Assembly: GCA_014801065.1 (NCBI GenBank)
Contig: JAAVEX010000017.1
Location: 16,937-28,388, forward strand
Length of the DNA: 11,452 bases
From: Barnesiella sp.
GTDB lineage: Bacteria; Bacteroidota; Bacteroidia; Bacteroidales; Muribaculaceae
Direction: 5' to 3'
Shown here piece by piece: positions 1 to 7,618 of the stretch; the stretch's first letter is position 1; every line of letters begins with the position of its first letter. The notes under the pieces were generated by a model, which did no database searches, was not told the DNA's origin, and saw only the letters and a program-made list of their open reading frames with translations. A program made the position numbers and the translations under genes.

Positions 1-39
1 TGTAAGGCCGGGAAAGTATCTTGAAATGATAGAGTCCAT
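1..39 (-). CDS. rsmG: RsmG (16S rRNA m7G methyltransferase), 5' end only
   Basis: An open frame runs from an ATG at 39 off the left edge, giving 13 residues, MDSIISRYFPGLT. Bacteroidales RsmG (GidB) proteins typically begin with this kind of sequence (Met-acidic-x-Ile-Ile/Leu-x-x-Tyr-Phe-Pro-x-Leu-Thr), which is why I name it. RsmG methylates N7 of a guanine in the 530 loop of 16S rRNA. A TAnnTTTG element lies 28 nt upstream of the start, as expected for a real divergent gene. The identification rests on only 13 residues, so it is tentative; the divergent gene start is better supported than the name. Confidence 0.5.
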   Translation of the reverse strand, partial: MDSIISRYFPGLT

Positions 40-63
40 TATTTTTGATTTTATTGCTTGATA

Positions 64-95
64 TTGCAAAAGTACGAATTATTTTTCTACCTTTG
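64..95 (+). promoter_or_regulatory. Promoter of the S1-domain gene (TTG-N21-TACCTTTG)
   Basis: TACCTTTG at 88-95 matches the Bacteroidota -7 consensus TAnnTTTG, with a TTG at 64-66 in the -33 position (21-nt spacer, slightly long). Transcription would start near 102, leaving a leader of about 15 nt before the ATG at 117. The element interlocks with the oppositely directed -7 box at 67-74, so the two promoters probably compete for polymerase. Confidence 0.5.
67..74 (-). promoter_or_regulatory. -7 promoter element of the divergent rsmG-like gene
   Basis: Read on the minus strand this is TACTTTTG, an exact match to the Bacteroidota -7 consensus TAnnTTTG. It lies 28 nt before the ATG at 39. The identical octamer lies 37 nt before pgk at 11033-11040. 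I see no convincing -33 TTTG at the usual spacing, so this rests on the -7 box and the position. Confidence 0.45.
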
Positions 96-116
96 ATAAT
101 TATAAAATGACCGTCT

Positions 117-959
117 ATGATAAATTTAGGAAAAAGAAATATATTGACCGTGGCGCGTGCTGTGGATTTCGGAGTCTATGTCAGCGATGAAGCCGGCAAT
201 GAGGTGCTTCTTCCGGCTCGATATGTGGATGAATCCATGAGTATCGGAAGTGAGGTTGATGTGTTTGTCTACAATGATTCGGAAGACCGACTGGTGGCTA
301 CAACTGAGGTTCCGTTGGCCATGGTCAACGAGGTTGCATATCTTGAAGTGGTCGATGCCGGGCGCATAGGTGCGTTTCTCGACTGGGGACTCGCAAAGGA
401 TCTTCTTGTGCCTCTTCGTGAGCAGAAAACGCCCATGCGTGTCGGGAAAAAATATCCCGTGTATATCTATCTTGACAATGCTTCCGGTCGTATCGTGGCC
501 TCGGCGAAGATAGAGAAATTTCTTGGAAATGTGATCCCCCGATATAAGCGTGGCGATCGCGTCAATATAATGATCTGGAAGCCTGCTGAGATTGGGATGC
601 AATGTGTGGTCGACAATCTTCACAAAGGTATGCTTTATGACAATCAGACATTTCGCTTTCTTCAACCCGGCATGAAAATGGAAGCATGGGTTTCTAAGGT
701 GCGCGATGATGGAAAGATCGACCTGCGTCTTGATCCGCCAAGGTCCGGCCGTGAGCGAAGCGAACGCTTGGCCGACACCATTCTCCGGGCTATTGTGGAT
801 AATCACGGAGTGCTTGAACTGACAGACCGATCTTCGCCCGACGAGATCAAACGGACTTTTCAATGCAGTAAACGCGACTTCAAGCAAGCCGTAGGACATC
901 TGCTTAAAAGTAAAAAAATCGAGCAAACCCAACGTGGATTGATACTTTTGACCGAGTAA
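117..959 (+). CDS. cvfB: CvfB-family RNA-binding protein (three S1-like domains plus winged helix)
   Basis: This is a 280-residue cytoplasmic protein of the CvfB/YitL family, the usual length. The visible architecture is three S1/OB-like modules at about residues 3-63, 70-132 (with the typical GAFLDWG and DLLVPLREQ strands) and 143-207 (ending WVSKVRDDGKIDLRLDP), then a winged helix at about 215-276 (LADTILRAIVDNHG ... KIEQTQRGLILL). In Firmicutes CvfB binds RNA and affects virulence-factor expression; its role in Bacteroidales is not established. The ATG at 117 is chosen because S1 homology starts at once and the ATG at 107 is in another frame and soon closes. It lies 59 nt upstream of lpxD on the same strand, with no terminator hairpin between, so some read-through into the lipid A genes is possible. 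Confidence 0.88.
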   Translation: MINLGKRNILTVARAVDFGVYVSDEAGNEVLLPARYVDESMSIGSEVDVFVYNDSEDRLVATTEVPLAMVNEVAYLEVVDAGRIGAFLDWGLAKDLLVPLREQKTPMRVGKKYPVYIYLDNASGRIVASAKIEKFLGNVIPRYKRGDRVNIMIWKPAEIGMQCVVDNLHKGMLYDNQTFRFLQPGMKMEAWVSKVRDDGKIDLRLDPPRSGRERSERLADTILRAIVDNHGVLELTDRSSPDEIKRTFQCSKRDFKQAVGHLLKSKKIEQTQRGLILLTE

Positions 960-985
960 ATAGCTGATATTTCGGATTTTTTTTG

Positions 986-993
986 CAACTTTG
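986..993 (+). promoter_or_regulatory. Possible -7 element upstream of lpxD
   Basis: CAACTTTG differs from the Bacteroidota -7 consensus TAnnTTTG at its first base and follows a T-run, a common setting for promoters in this order. A start near 1000 would give a leader of about 19 nt to the lpxD ATG. No clear -33 TTTG is seen. If it is real, the lpx genes can be transcribed independently of the S1-domain gene. Confidence 0.35.
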
Positions 994-1018
994 CAGTCCA
1001 AACAATAGACCAATCAAA

Positions 1019-2044
1019 ATGGAGTTTTCTGTTAACCAGATCGCCGCAATGGCCAATGGAGTCGTTGAAGGTGATGGAGAAGTGAAAATCAATACGATAG
1101 CCAAGATTGAGGAGGGCCATCCCGGTGCCATCTCGTTTCTTGCCAACCCTAAATACACCCAGTTTATCTACACCACCGGTTCTTCGGCAGTGCTCGTAAG
1201 CAAAGACTTCGTCGCCGAGCAGCCCGTATCAGCCACTCTTATCCGTGTCGATGATCCGTATGCCACGGTGGCTCATCTTTTAACCATGGTGCAACAAATG
1301 ATGACACCCGATCTGAAAGGGATCGAACAGCCGAGTTTTGTGGCCGAAGGTGTTACGGTGGATCCCGACAGCTATATCGGCGCCTTCGCCTATGTAGGAC
1401 GTGGCGTTAAGCTGGGTAGGGGTGTCACGATCTATCCTCAAGCCTATGTTGGCGATAACTGCACTATTGGAGATGGTACGATACTCTATTCCGGAGTGAA
1501 AGTGTACCACGGGTGCAAAATCGGTGCTAATTGTATAATTCATTCGGGTGCTGTGATCGGAGCCGATGGATTTGGCTTTGCTCCTACCGAGCATGGCTAT
1601 GATAAGATCCCACAAATCGGAAATGTTGAGATTGCTGATAATGTTGAGATCGGTGCTAATACAACCGTTGACCGTGCCATGATGGGCAGCACACGTATTG
1701 AAGAGGGCGTGAAGCTTGACAATCTTATTCAGATAGCCCATAACTGTAAGGTGGGTCAACACACTGTTATGGCATCGCAAGCAGGTGTCGCCGGTTCGAC
1801 CAAAGTGGGCCAATGGTGTATGATTGGCGGTCAGGTCGGACTTGCCGGACATATCAAGATAGGTGATCGTGTCGAAATTGCGGCTCAGTCAGGTCTGCAC
1901 AAAGATGCTGAAAGCGGCTCGCGTCTCTTCGGATCGCCGGCCATGGATCTGAAGGCTTATGGCCGTCAGGCTGTTTCGATCAAACGGATTCCTGATCTGA
2001 TCAAAAGCGTCAATGAAATTGAAAAGAAATTAAACGAAAAGTAA
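1019..2044 (+). CDS. lpxD: LpxD, UDP-3-O-(3-hydroxyacyl)glucosamine N-acyltransferase
   Basis: LpxD carries out the third step of lipid A synthesis, moving a 3-hydroxyacyl chain from ACP to the 2-amino group of UDP-3-O-acylglucosamine in the cytoplasm. The protein has 341 residues, the normal length. Residues 1 to about 100 form the LpxD N-terminal uridine-binding domain ([14 protein letters not shown] ... [11 protein letters not shown]). About 105-300 is a left-handed beta-helix of hexapeptide repeats, followed by C-terminal helices ([13 protein letters not shown]). The catalytic histidine is His241 in DNLIQIAHN, matching His239 of E. coli. The frame extends 36 nt upstream to a TTG at 983, but homology begins at the ATG at 1019, and the TTG would overlap the putative -7 box. 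lpxC-fabZ follows after 20 nt. Confidence 0.95.
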   Translation: MEFSVNQIAAMANGVVEGDGEVKINTIAKIEEGHPGAISFLANPKYTQFIYTTGSSAVLVSKDFVAEQPVSATLIRVDDPYATVAHLLTMVQQMMTPDLKGIEQPSFVAEGVTVDPDSYIGAFAYVGRGVKLGRGVTIYPQAYVGDNCTIGDGTILYSGVKVYHGCKIGANCIIHSGAVIGADGFGFAPTEHGYDKIPQIGNVEIADNVEIGANTTVDRAMMGSTRIEEGVKLDNLIQIAHNCKVGQHTVMASQAGVAGSTKVGQWCMIGGQVGLAGHIKIGDRVEIAAQSGLHKDAESGSRLFGSPAMDLKAYGRQAVSIKRIPDLIKSVNEIEKKLNEK

Positions 2045-2064
2045 ACCATCAATCATAATATCAC

Positions 2065-3447
2065 ATGAAGCAAATCACCCTGAAGGACTCGTTTTCCGTT
2101 AATGGTAAAGGACTTCACACCGGAATGGTAATTAATGCAGAGTTTCTCCCTGCTCCCGATAATCACGGCTACAAAGTGCAGCGCACTGATATTGAAGGCG
2201 AACCGGTAATTGATGCCGTAGCCGAAAATGTTGTGTCTACCGAGCGTGGTACCGTCATCTCGCGTGGAGAAGTCTCCGTCAGCACTATCGAACATGCCCT
2301 TGCCGCTCTCTACGCAGCCGGTATTGACAACGTGCTTATTCGTGTAAATGGTCCCGAAATTCCTATTCTCGATGGTAGTGCGCGCGAATTTTGCGATAAG
2401 ATCGCCGAAGTTGGCACTGTGGAGCAAAACGATGAAAAGGACTATTACATCGTAAAACAAAAAATCGAAGTGCGCGACGAACAGACAGGTGCATCCATCG
2501 TTGTGTTGCCCGACAAGGATTTCAGCGTCGATGTAATGATTCAATTCGACTCTCCTGTGCTTCCCAACCAGTTTGCTTCGCTTGATTCGATGACCGATTT
2601 CGGAACAGAGATCGGTTCGAGCCGCACATTTGTTTTTGTCCGTGAAATCGAACCGCTTGTTAAAGCCAATCTTATTAAAGGTGGCGATCTCGACAATGCA
2701 GTTGTGATTTACGATAAGGAGATGGATCAGGAGCAGCTTGATGCGCTTGCCGATATGATGGGTGTAGACCACAAGGAGGTATCGGAATTCGGATATATTC
2801 AGGCTACTCCTCTGCGCTGGGCCAACGAACCCGCTCGCCATAAACTTATGGATGTGATGGGCGATCTTGCACTTATAGGCCGTCCGCTTAAAGGAAAAGT
2901 GATTGCCACTCGTCCGGGTCATACTATCAATACCGCTTTCTCGAAGAAGATCCGCAAGGAACTCAAGCGTCAGGATGTGCAGGCCCCTCTTTATGATCCC
3001 AATAAGAAACCGGTGCTTGACAATAATCAGATCCGTCAGTTCCTGCCCCACCGCTATCCGTTCTTGCTTGTCGACAAAATTATCGAAGTTGGCGAAAACT
3101 ACATTGTCGGTGTTAAGAATATCACGGCAAACGAGCCTTTCTTCCCCGGACACTTCCCTCAGGAACCGGTGCTTCCAGGCGTTCTTCAGATCGAAGCTAT
3201 GGCTCAGACCGGCGGTCTGCTCGTGCTTAACGGCCTTGATGAACCTGAACGTTATTCCACATATTTCATGAAGATTGACAATGTGAAATTCCGCAACAAG
3301 GTTGTCCCCGGCGACACACTGATCTTCCATGTATCGTTTATGACCGAACTTCGTCGCGGATGCGCCATGATGAAAGGATATGCTTTCGTGGGAGAAAAGA
3401 TTGTTTCCGAGTGTGAATTTATGGCGCAGATTATTAAAAATAAATAA
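2065..3447 (+). CDS. lpxC/fabZ: LpxC-FabZ fusion: UDP-3-O-acyl-GlcNAc deacetylase / 3-hydroxyacyl-ACP dehydratase
   Basis: This 460-residue bifunctional cytoplasmic enzyme joins LpxC, the zinc deacetylase of the committed lipid A step, to FabZ, which dehydrates 3-hydroxyacyl-ACP in fatty acid elongation. LpxC spans residues 1 to about 305. The expected zinc ligands are present: His77 (TIEHALAAL), His259 and Asp263 (HKLMDVMGD). A short linker (about 306-320) leads into FabZ at 321-460, starting at QIRQFLPHRYPF. Its catalytic pair is His363 (FFPGHFP) and Glu377 (GVLQIEAMAQ). The fusion is usual in Bacteroidota, and putting both activities in one chain couples two competing uses of 3-hydroxyacyl-ACP. 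All key residues of both halves are intact. It sits 20 nt after lpxD and 12 nt before lpxA, in one operon. Confidence 0.96.
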   Translation: MKQITLKDSFSVNGKGLHTGMVINAEFLPAPDNHGYKVQRTDIEGEPVIDAVAENVVSTERGTVISRGEVSVSTIEHALAALYAAGIDNVLIRVNGPEIPILDGSAREFCDKIAEVGTVEQNDEKDYYIVKQKIEVRDEQTGASIVVLPDKDFSVDVMIQFDSPVLPNQFASLDSMTDFGTEIGSSRTFVFVREIEPLVKANLIKGGDLDNAVVIYDKEMDQEQLDALADMMGVDHKEVSEFGYIQATPLRWANEPARHKLMDVMGDLALIGRPLKGKVIATRPGHTINTAFSKKIRKELKRQDVQAPLYDPNKKPVLDNNQIRQFLPHRYPFLLVDKIIEVGENYIVGVKNITANEPFFPGHFPQEPVLPGVLQIEAMAQTGGLLVLNGLDEPERYSTYFMKIDNVKFRNKVVPGDTLIFHVSFMTELRRGCAMMKGYAFVGEKIVSECEFMAQIIKNK

Positions 3448-3459
3448 AGCGTAGAGACA

Positions 3460-4236
3460 ATGAAACAACCCTTAGCTTATATACATCCCGCAGCCAAGAT
3501 CCATCCCAGCGTTGTGATCGATCCTTTTGTTACTATCGAAGGTAATGTAGAGATCGGTGAGGGTACTCGCATTTGTAGTAATGTTACAATTATGGATGGT
3601 GCGCGTATCGGAAAAAATTGCCTGATATTTCCCGGCGCGGTTATCTCTGGTATCCCTCAGGATCTTAAATTCCAGGGAGAAGAGACTCTTGCCATCATCG
3701 GCGACAACACTACTATCCGCGAATGTGTTACCGTCAATCGTGGCACCGCTTCAAAAGGTAAGACCATTGTAGGCTCTCATTGCCTTATTATGGCCTACTC
3801 TCACGTGGCTCACGATTGTGTGGTTGGCGATCATGTAATCGTTGCCAACGCTTCGCAGATCGCCGGAGAGGTAATTGTTGATGATTATGCAGTGATCGGT
3901 GGCGGAACATTGATCCATCAGTTCTGCCGTATCGGTGCCCATGTTATGGTGCAGGGCGGTGCACTCGTCAACAAGGATATACCTCCGTTTGTAAAGGCAG
4001 CGCGTGAACCGATCGCCTACACCGGTGTGAACTCAATCGGCCTTCGCCGCCGTGGTTTCAGCAACGAAACCATCCGCGAAATTCAGGATATATACCGTAT
4101 GCTCTATCTCTCGGGCATGAACAATTCGGATGCTATCGAACGCATCGAAGCCGAAATGCCTGCCACGAAGGAGCGCGATGAGATCATTCTCTTTGTTCGC
4201 AACTCCAAGCGAGGCATTATTAAGGGTTACGTTTAA
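3460..4236 (+). CDS. lpxA: LpxA, UDP-N-acetylglucosamine O-acyltransferase
   Basis: LpxA starts lipid A synthesis by moving a 3-hydroxyacyl chain from ACP to the 3-OH of UDP-GlcNAc; its product is deacetylated by LpxC, encoded just upstream. The protein has 258 residues, close to the usual 255-262. Residues 1 to about 185 are a left-handed beta-helix of hexapeptide repeats (IHPSVVIDP, VEIGEGTRI). The catalytic histidine is His118 in SHVAHDC, matching His125 of E. coli. The remainder is the helical C-terminal domain that begins near GLRRRGFS. The start is 12 nt after the lpxC-fabZ stop and I see no promoter between. This is the last gene of the block, closed by the hairpin at 4256-4295. lpxB is not in the window. 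Confidence 0.96.
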   Translation: MKQPLAYIHPAAKIHPSVVIDPFVTIEGNVEIGEGTRICSNVTIMDGARIGKNCLIFPGAVISGIPQDLKFQGEETLAIIGDNTTIRECVTVNRGTASKGKTIVGSHCLIMAYSHVAHDCVVGDHVIVANASQIAGEVIVDDYAVIGGGTLIHQFCRIGAHVMVQGGALVNKDIPPFVKAAREPIAYTGVNSIGLRRRGFSNETIREIQDIYRMLYLSGMNNSDAIERIEAEMPATKERDEIILFVRNSKRGIIKGYV

Positions 4237-4255
4237 ATCCGTCATTCAGTCATAT

Positions 4256-4295
4256 AAAGAGCCGGCTCAAAATCATCTGATTGAGCCGGCTCTTT
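4256..4295. terminator. Bidirectional intrinsic terminator between lpxA and the convergent operon
   Basis: AAAGAGCCGGCTCAA (4256-4270) and its exact complement (4281-4295) make a perfect 15-bp stem with a 10-nt loop. The GC-rich core is flanked by A and T so that either strand ends in a U-rich stretch. It lies 19 nt after the lpxA stop and 20 nt beyond the stop of the minus-strand transglutaminase-like gene, so it can end transcription from both sides. Confidence 0.88.
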
Positions 4296-4315
4296 CTACT
4301 TTCGGGCGGGGTGCG

Positions 4316-6841
4316 TTATAAGCGTTTTATTATGTTTGTCAGCTGATGGCCGAGACCTATGGTGTAGCCCTGACTGACGAACACTACACGGTTGAATGTG
4401 TCAGCAATAATGAATATCGGTGCTTTTGCTGTCGACAGACGAAGATTTTCAGCGATCTCATCTGCTATAGCACCTGTGATATCAATGCCTAAGATCGTGT
4501 TGGATGGCAGACCTGCGAGAAGTGAGCTGTCAATATTTTTCGCATCGTTTTCAGATGCATACAAAATTACAACAGGCAAGCCGAGAGTTTCGATCTCAGC
4601 AGCTTCGAGCGCAATATCGCGCAGCGCATGGTTACTTGGCTCGTCGCCGGCACGGATAATACCAAGCACATAGTAGCCACGACCGGTTTTTGATAATATC
4701 GACGTCGGGCTTTCGCTGTCTATCGGGCGGATAATATTCTCGGAATTGAACGTGCCGATCACCTGGATCTGAGTGGTGTCTTGCCTAACGGTCAACGTGT
4801 CGATGGCCGGTGCTTCTCCGATAGGTAAGATTGACATTCGGGCGAGCACGCTCCCGTCGGCAAGGCGCTGTCCGGTCACTATGGCGTATTGGCCCTGTTC
4901 GATCGCCATTGGTTTAGAGAACGATTCGCTCCAGGGCATAAAATCCGGATAGTTAAGAAGCTGAAGAGATCCGTCGTTGATTTTCGAAATTGTAAAGTTG
5001 GCGTAATATTTTGGATCCGGAACGATTTGGTTGGGCGTGTTGATGAGCTGAAGCGTAGATTGTGCCGATGGTTTATCTGTAGGCTCGGACGTGAAAATAG
5101 CATCAATCCAGTTGCCCTCTCGATCAGCATACTGTGTTTTGCCTGTCACATAGTCTATTCGTGAGGGGATTCCAAACGAACGTGCTCCGGCCACGAAATA
5201 AATGTCGCGCGACTTGGCTGATGTATGTCCTGACGTGCCGATTGAGGCCGGATCCATGGTTGCTTGTGAGGGATACCATTCGAGATCCGCACAAATGCTG
5301 TCGGTCACATATTTCACCCAAAGAGAGGGATCGTCATGAAATGTACGCTGCAGTTCTGCGGGGAATTTATTGGTAAAAAATTTGCGGAAAGGAGTCAGTT
5401 CCTCGTTTTCAATTCTGGGCGACAGGATGTAGGGGGCATATAGCGATGAGTTTGAGTCGGTGGCTGTCATAGCATCGGCCAATACTTCCAAAGTGATGTC
5501 TGTCAGATCTTTCTCGGTAATGGAATTGAGAAGACTTTCAGCCTTCCGGCGTTGAGATGGCTTTGTTGAAGTGAGAAACTTGATGATAGTCTGATGATTA
5601 CCACGACTCATGCGGATTATGTCTTGCAGTTTTTCTGCATCGATTCCGAGCGTTTGGGCCAGACGATTTATCTGATCCGGTGAGGGGAAAGAAGCTGTGT
5701 ATGAATTGCGTATGCTGTCCTCTTTGGCAAATCGATATTGATTGATAGCCTGAAGTTCAGGAGTTATATGGATTTCGGGAGTGTGCCCTTTGGGAGGTAT
5801 GAGAATGAACTCGTCAGTGAGGATGGTGTAGGCATCCTTGTTAAGAATGACTTCTACCCGGTGGTCCTTGCCTACGCTTGCCTTTTTATAGCCAAAATTG
5901 TGGCCGTTGTCGGCCCATACAATAAGGTCGCCCAGTCCGGTCACTGTTTTGGCGTGTCCATTCTCGTCAGTGCGTTTAACTACTATTGGATAAAATTCAG
6001 AGTAGTTGTAGATCCGGAAGCTGACTGTCGCTCCTTCTACGGGATTTCCTTCAGTATCTATCACAACTACATTAAGAGTGTCGACCGGCGCGTAATTATT
6101 AGTGACATTGATATCAGTATTTCCTGAGAAACGCTCTAACACTTCTTCCGGACCGTCGTAATTATCGCCCGGCACGCGAGCATGCATCAGCATGGCGCGA
6201 GTGGCAGGTGCATCAAACCATCCGTGGTTGAGCACGGCTTCCGGTTCGCAGGCACCGAGATAGTACCATCGGCCGTCGGCCCAGGCTTCTACCCAAGCGT
6301 GGTTGTCGTCAGTGTGTGCCCAGCGGGGCGTGTAGACCTGACGGGCCGGAATACCCATGGATCGCAGAGCCGCCACTGCAAATGTTGACTCCTCGCCGCA
6401 GCGTCCGATGGCCGAACTGACACTTTGAAGGGGAGAGTGGGTGCGACCATCGGATGGTTGATAGGTCATTTTTTCGTGACACCAGTGGTTGATTTCAAGA
6501 ATGGCATCGGCCATTGACATTCCTTTGACACGATCGCGTAGCTCGGCATAGAATATCGGTCGGTGGCGATCGATGGCCTCGTTGTTGACTCTGAGTGGAA
6601 GCACAAAATGTCGGAAATCGCGTTCGGATATTTTTTTACCCCATGGTAGTTCCTCGCGTGCCTTCAGAGCGGGTCGGATGGCGTTTTCGAGATAGAATTC
6701 CTTCGAGCGGTTGGCGATATCAGCAGGATTCATTATCGCGTAGAGAAAATCGAGATACTGCTTTTCGGTGTCGGTCATTTTAGTGGCTCCGGCTCCGGCC
6801 AAGACCATCATTGCTATGACAAATAAGAGTGTCCGTTTCAT
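4316..6841 (-). CDS. Exported transglutaminase-superfamily protein with a second degenerate core and a thioredoxin-like end
   Basis: This 841-residue protein starts with a Sec signal peptide (MKRTLLFVIAMMVLAGAGA) without a lipobox cysteine, so it is probably periplasmic. Residues about 105-205 are a transglutaminase-like core with Cys148 (AIGRCGEES) and His181 (DNHAWVEAW). The usual acidic third residue is not at its normal place (WYYLG), so Glu199 in GACEPE may take over; that is inference. About 253-335 resembles a carboxypeptidase-regulatory/Ig-like domain (DTEGNPVEGATVSF). About 530-583 (SIGTSGHTSAKSRDIYFVAG, GIPSRID, GNWIDAIF) looks like a second transglutaminase core without the cysteine. 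About 690-841 is thioredoxin-like with no CxxC. The superfamily includes cysteine proteases and peptide:N-glycanases as well as transglutaminases, so the substrate is unknown. The ATG overlaps the cutC stop by 4 nt, implying translational coupling. Confidence 0.8.
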   Translation of the reverse strand: MKRTLLFVIAMMVLAGAGATKMTDTEKQYLDFLYAIMNPADIANRSKEFYLENAIRPALKAREELPWGKKISERDFRHFVLPLRVNNEAIDRHRPIFYAELRDRVKGMSMADAILEINHWCHEKMTYQPSDGRTHSPLQSVSSAIGRCGEESTFAVAALRSMGIPARQVYTPRWAHTDDNHAWVEAWADGRWYYLGACEPEAVLNHGWFDAPATRAMLMHARVPGDNYDGPEEVLERFSGNTDINVTNNYAPVDTLNVVVIDTEGNPVEGATVSFRIYNYSEFYPIVVKRTDENGHAKTVTGLGDLIVWADNGHNFGYKKASVGKDHRVEVILNKDAYTILTDEFILIPPKGHTPEIHITPELQAINQYRFAKEDSIRNSYTASFPSPDQINRLAQTLGIDAEKLQDIIRMSRGNHQTIIKFLTSTKPSQRRKAESLLNSITEKDLTDITLEVLADAMTATDSNSSLYAPYILSPRIENEELTPFRKFFTNKFPAELQRTFHDDPSLWVKYVTDSICADLEWYPSQATMDPASIGTSGHTSAKSRDIYFVAGARSFGIPSRIDYVTGKTQYADREGNWIDAIFTSEPTDKPSAQSTLQLINTPNQIVPDPKYYANFTISKINDGSLQLLNYPDFMPWSESFSKPMAIEQGQYAIVTGQRLADGSVLARMSILPIGEAPAIDTLTVRQDTTQIQVIGTFNSENIIRPIDSESPTSILSKTGRGYYVLGIIRAGDEPSNHALRDIALEAAEIETLGLPVVILYASENDAKNIDSSLLAGLPSNTILGIDITGAIADEIAENLRLSTAKAPIFIIADTFNRVVFVSQGYTIGLGHQLTNIIKRL

Positions 6842-7602
6842 TTAATATTCATATTGTGGAGAATGGTGACTAATTCTTTTACTTTAACCGCAGAGGTGGT
6901 TTTACGAGAATATTCGTCGGTGGCCGGATCCCCGCCCATGCTCACAGCCGGATTGCGGTATGACATTCGGCTATTGACGATCCGGGATGCAGAAGCATGA
7001 ACCTCTGAAGTATTGGTTTTCGCAACAAGTTCGGCTACATTTCCGGCATTTATTCCTGCGCCGGGCATAATAATCAGTCGGCCGGCAGCGCTACTGACAA
7101 GTTCGGCTATCAATCGAGCTCCTTCGAGAGCTGTTGGTGCTTGTCCGGAGGTCAGCAGCCGATCGGCTCCCAGAGATATTATGGACTCAAGTGATGAATA
7201 TGGATCGCGGCAGAGATCAAATGCACGATGAAAGGTGACAGAAAGATTGTGACTGTGAGCGGCATCAATCATGCGACCACACTGCTCAATGTCAATGTCG
7301 CCACTTTCGGTAAGCGATCCGATTACAACGCCGTTGGCACCGAGGCGGCCGGCGGTGTGTATGTCGGACACCATGACGTCGACTTCCTCAGGGAGGTAGA
7401 CAAAATCTCCTCCACGGGGCCTGATCAAAACGTTGACCGGAATCGGTGATCTTTTAACGGCGAATTTAATCAGGCCTTCCGACGGCGTGACTCCACCTTC
7501 GGATAGTGCGCAGCAGAGCTCGATGCGATCTGCTCCGCCATTGATCGCGGCAATAACACTTTCCGCATCGGCACAACACACTTCGAGACGACGATGTATC
7601 AT
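6838..7602 (-). CDS. cutC: CutC family protein
   Basis: This is a 254-residue cytoplasmic TIM-barrel protein, near the usual family length. Characteristic CutC segments are present: LEVCCADAES and GGADRIELC (6-30), the LSEGGVTPSEGL block (33-44), NVLIRPRGGDFVY (57-69), TFHRAFD (123-129), LTSGQ (150-154) and IMPGAGIN (178-185). The name reflects a copper-tolerance link in E. coli; there the phenotype was later explained by the small RNA MicL encoded at the gene's 3' end, so a copper role should not be assumed. In Bacteroidota cutC often sits among glycosidase genes, as here, so a role in sugar metabolism is plausible but unproven. It starts 16 nt after the fucosidase stop and ends in a 4-nt overlap with the next start. 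The ATG 13 nt upstream is in another frame and closes after five codons. Confidence 0.92.
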   Translation of the reverse strand: MIHRRLEVCCADAESVIAAINGGADRIELCCALSEGGVTPSEGLIKFAVKRSPIPVNVLIRPRGGDFVYLPEEVDVMVSDIHTAGRLGANGVVIGSLTESGDIDIEQCGRMIDAAHSHNLSVTFHRAFDLCRDPYSSLESIISLGADRLLTSGQAPTALEGARLIAELVSSAAGRLIIMPGAGINAGNVAELVAKTNTSEVHASASRIVNSRMSYRNPAVSMGGDPATDEYSRKTTSAVKVKELVTILHNMNIK

Positions 7603-7618
7603 ATTGAAGTCTTCATAA

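Noticed and set aside
126..1013. 295-codon minus-strand open frame opposite the S1-domain gene
   Set aside because: It is antisense to a well-supported family member and shows no domain of its own.
983..1018. TTG start extending lpxD by 12 residues
   Set aside because: LpxD homology begins at the ATG at 1019, and the TTG overlaps the probable promoter.
2053..3468. Long minus-strand open frame of 471 codons opposite lpxC-fabZ
   Set aside because: It exactly mirrors a well-supported gene, its product has no recognisable motif, and it is explained by the codon usage of the sense strand.
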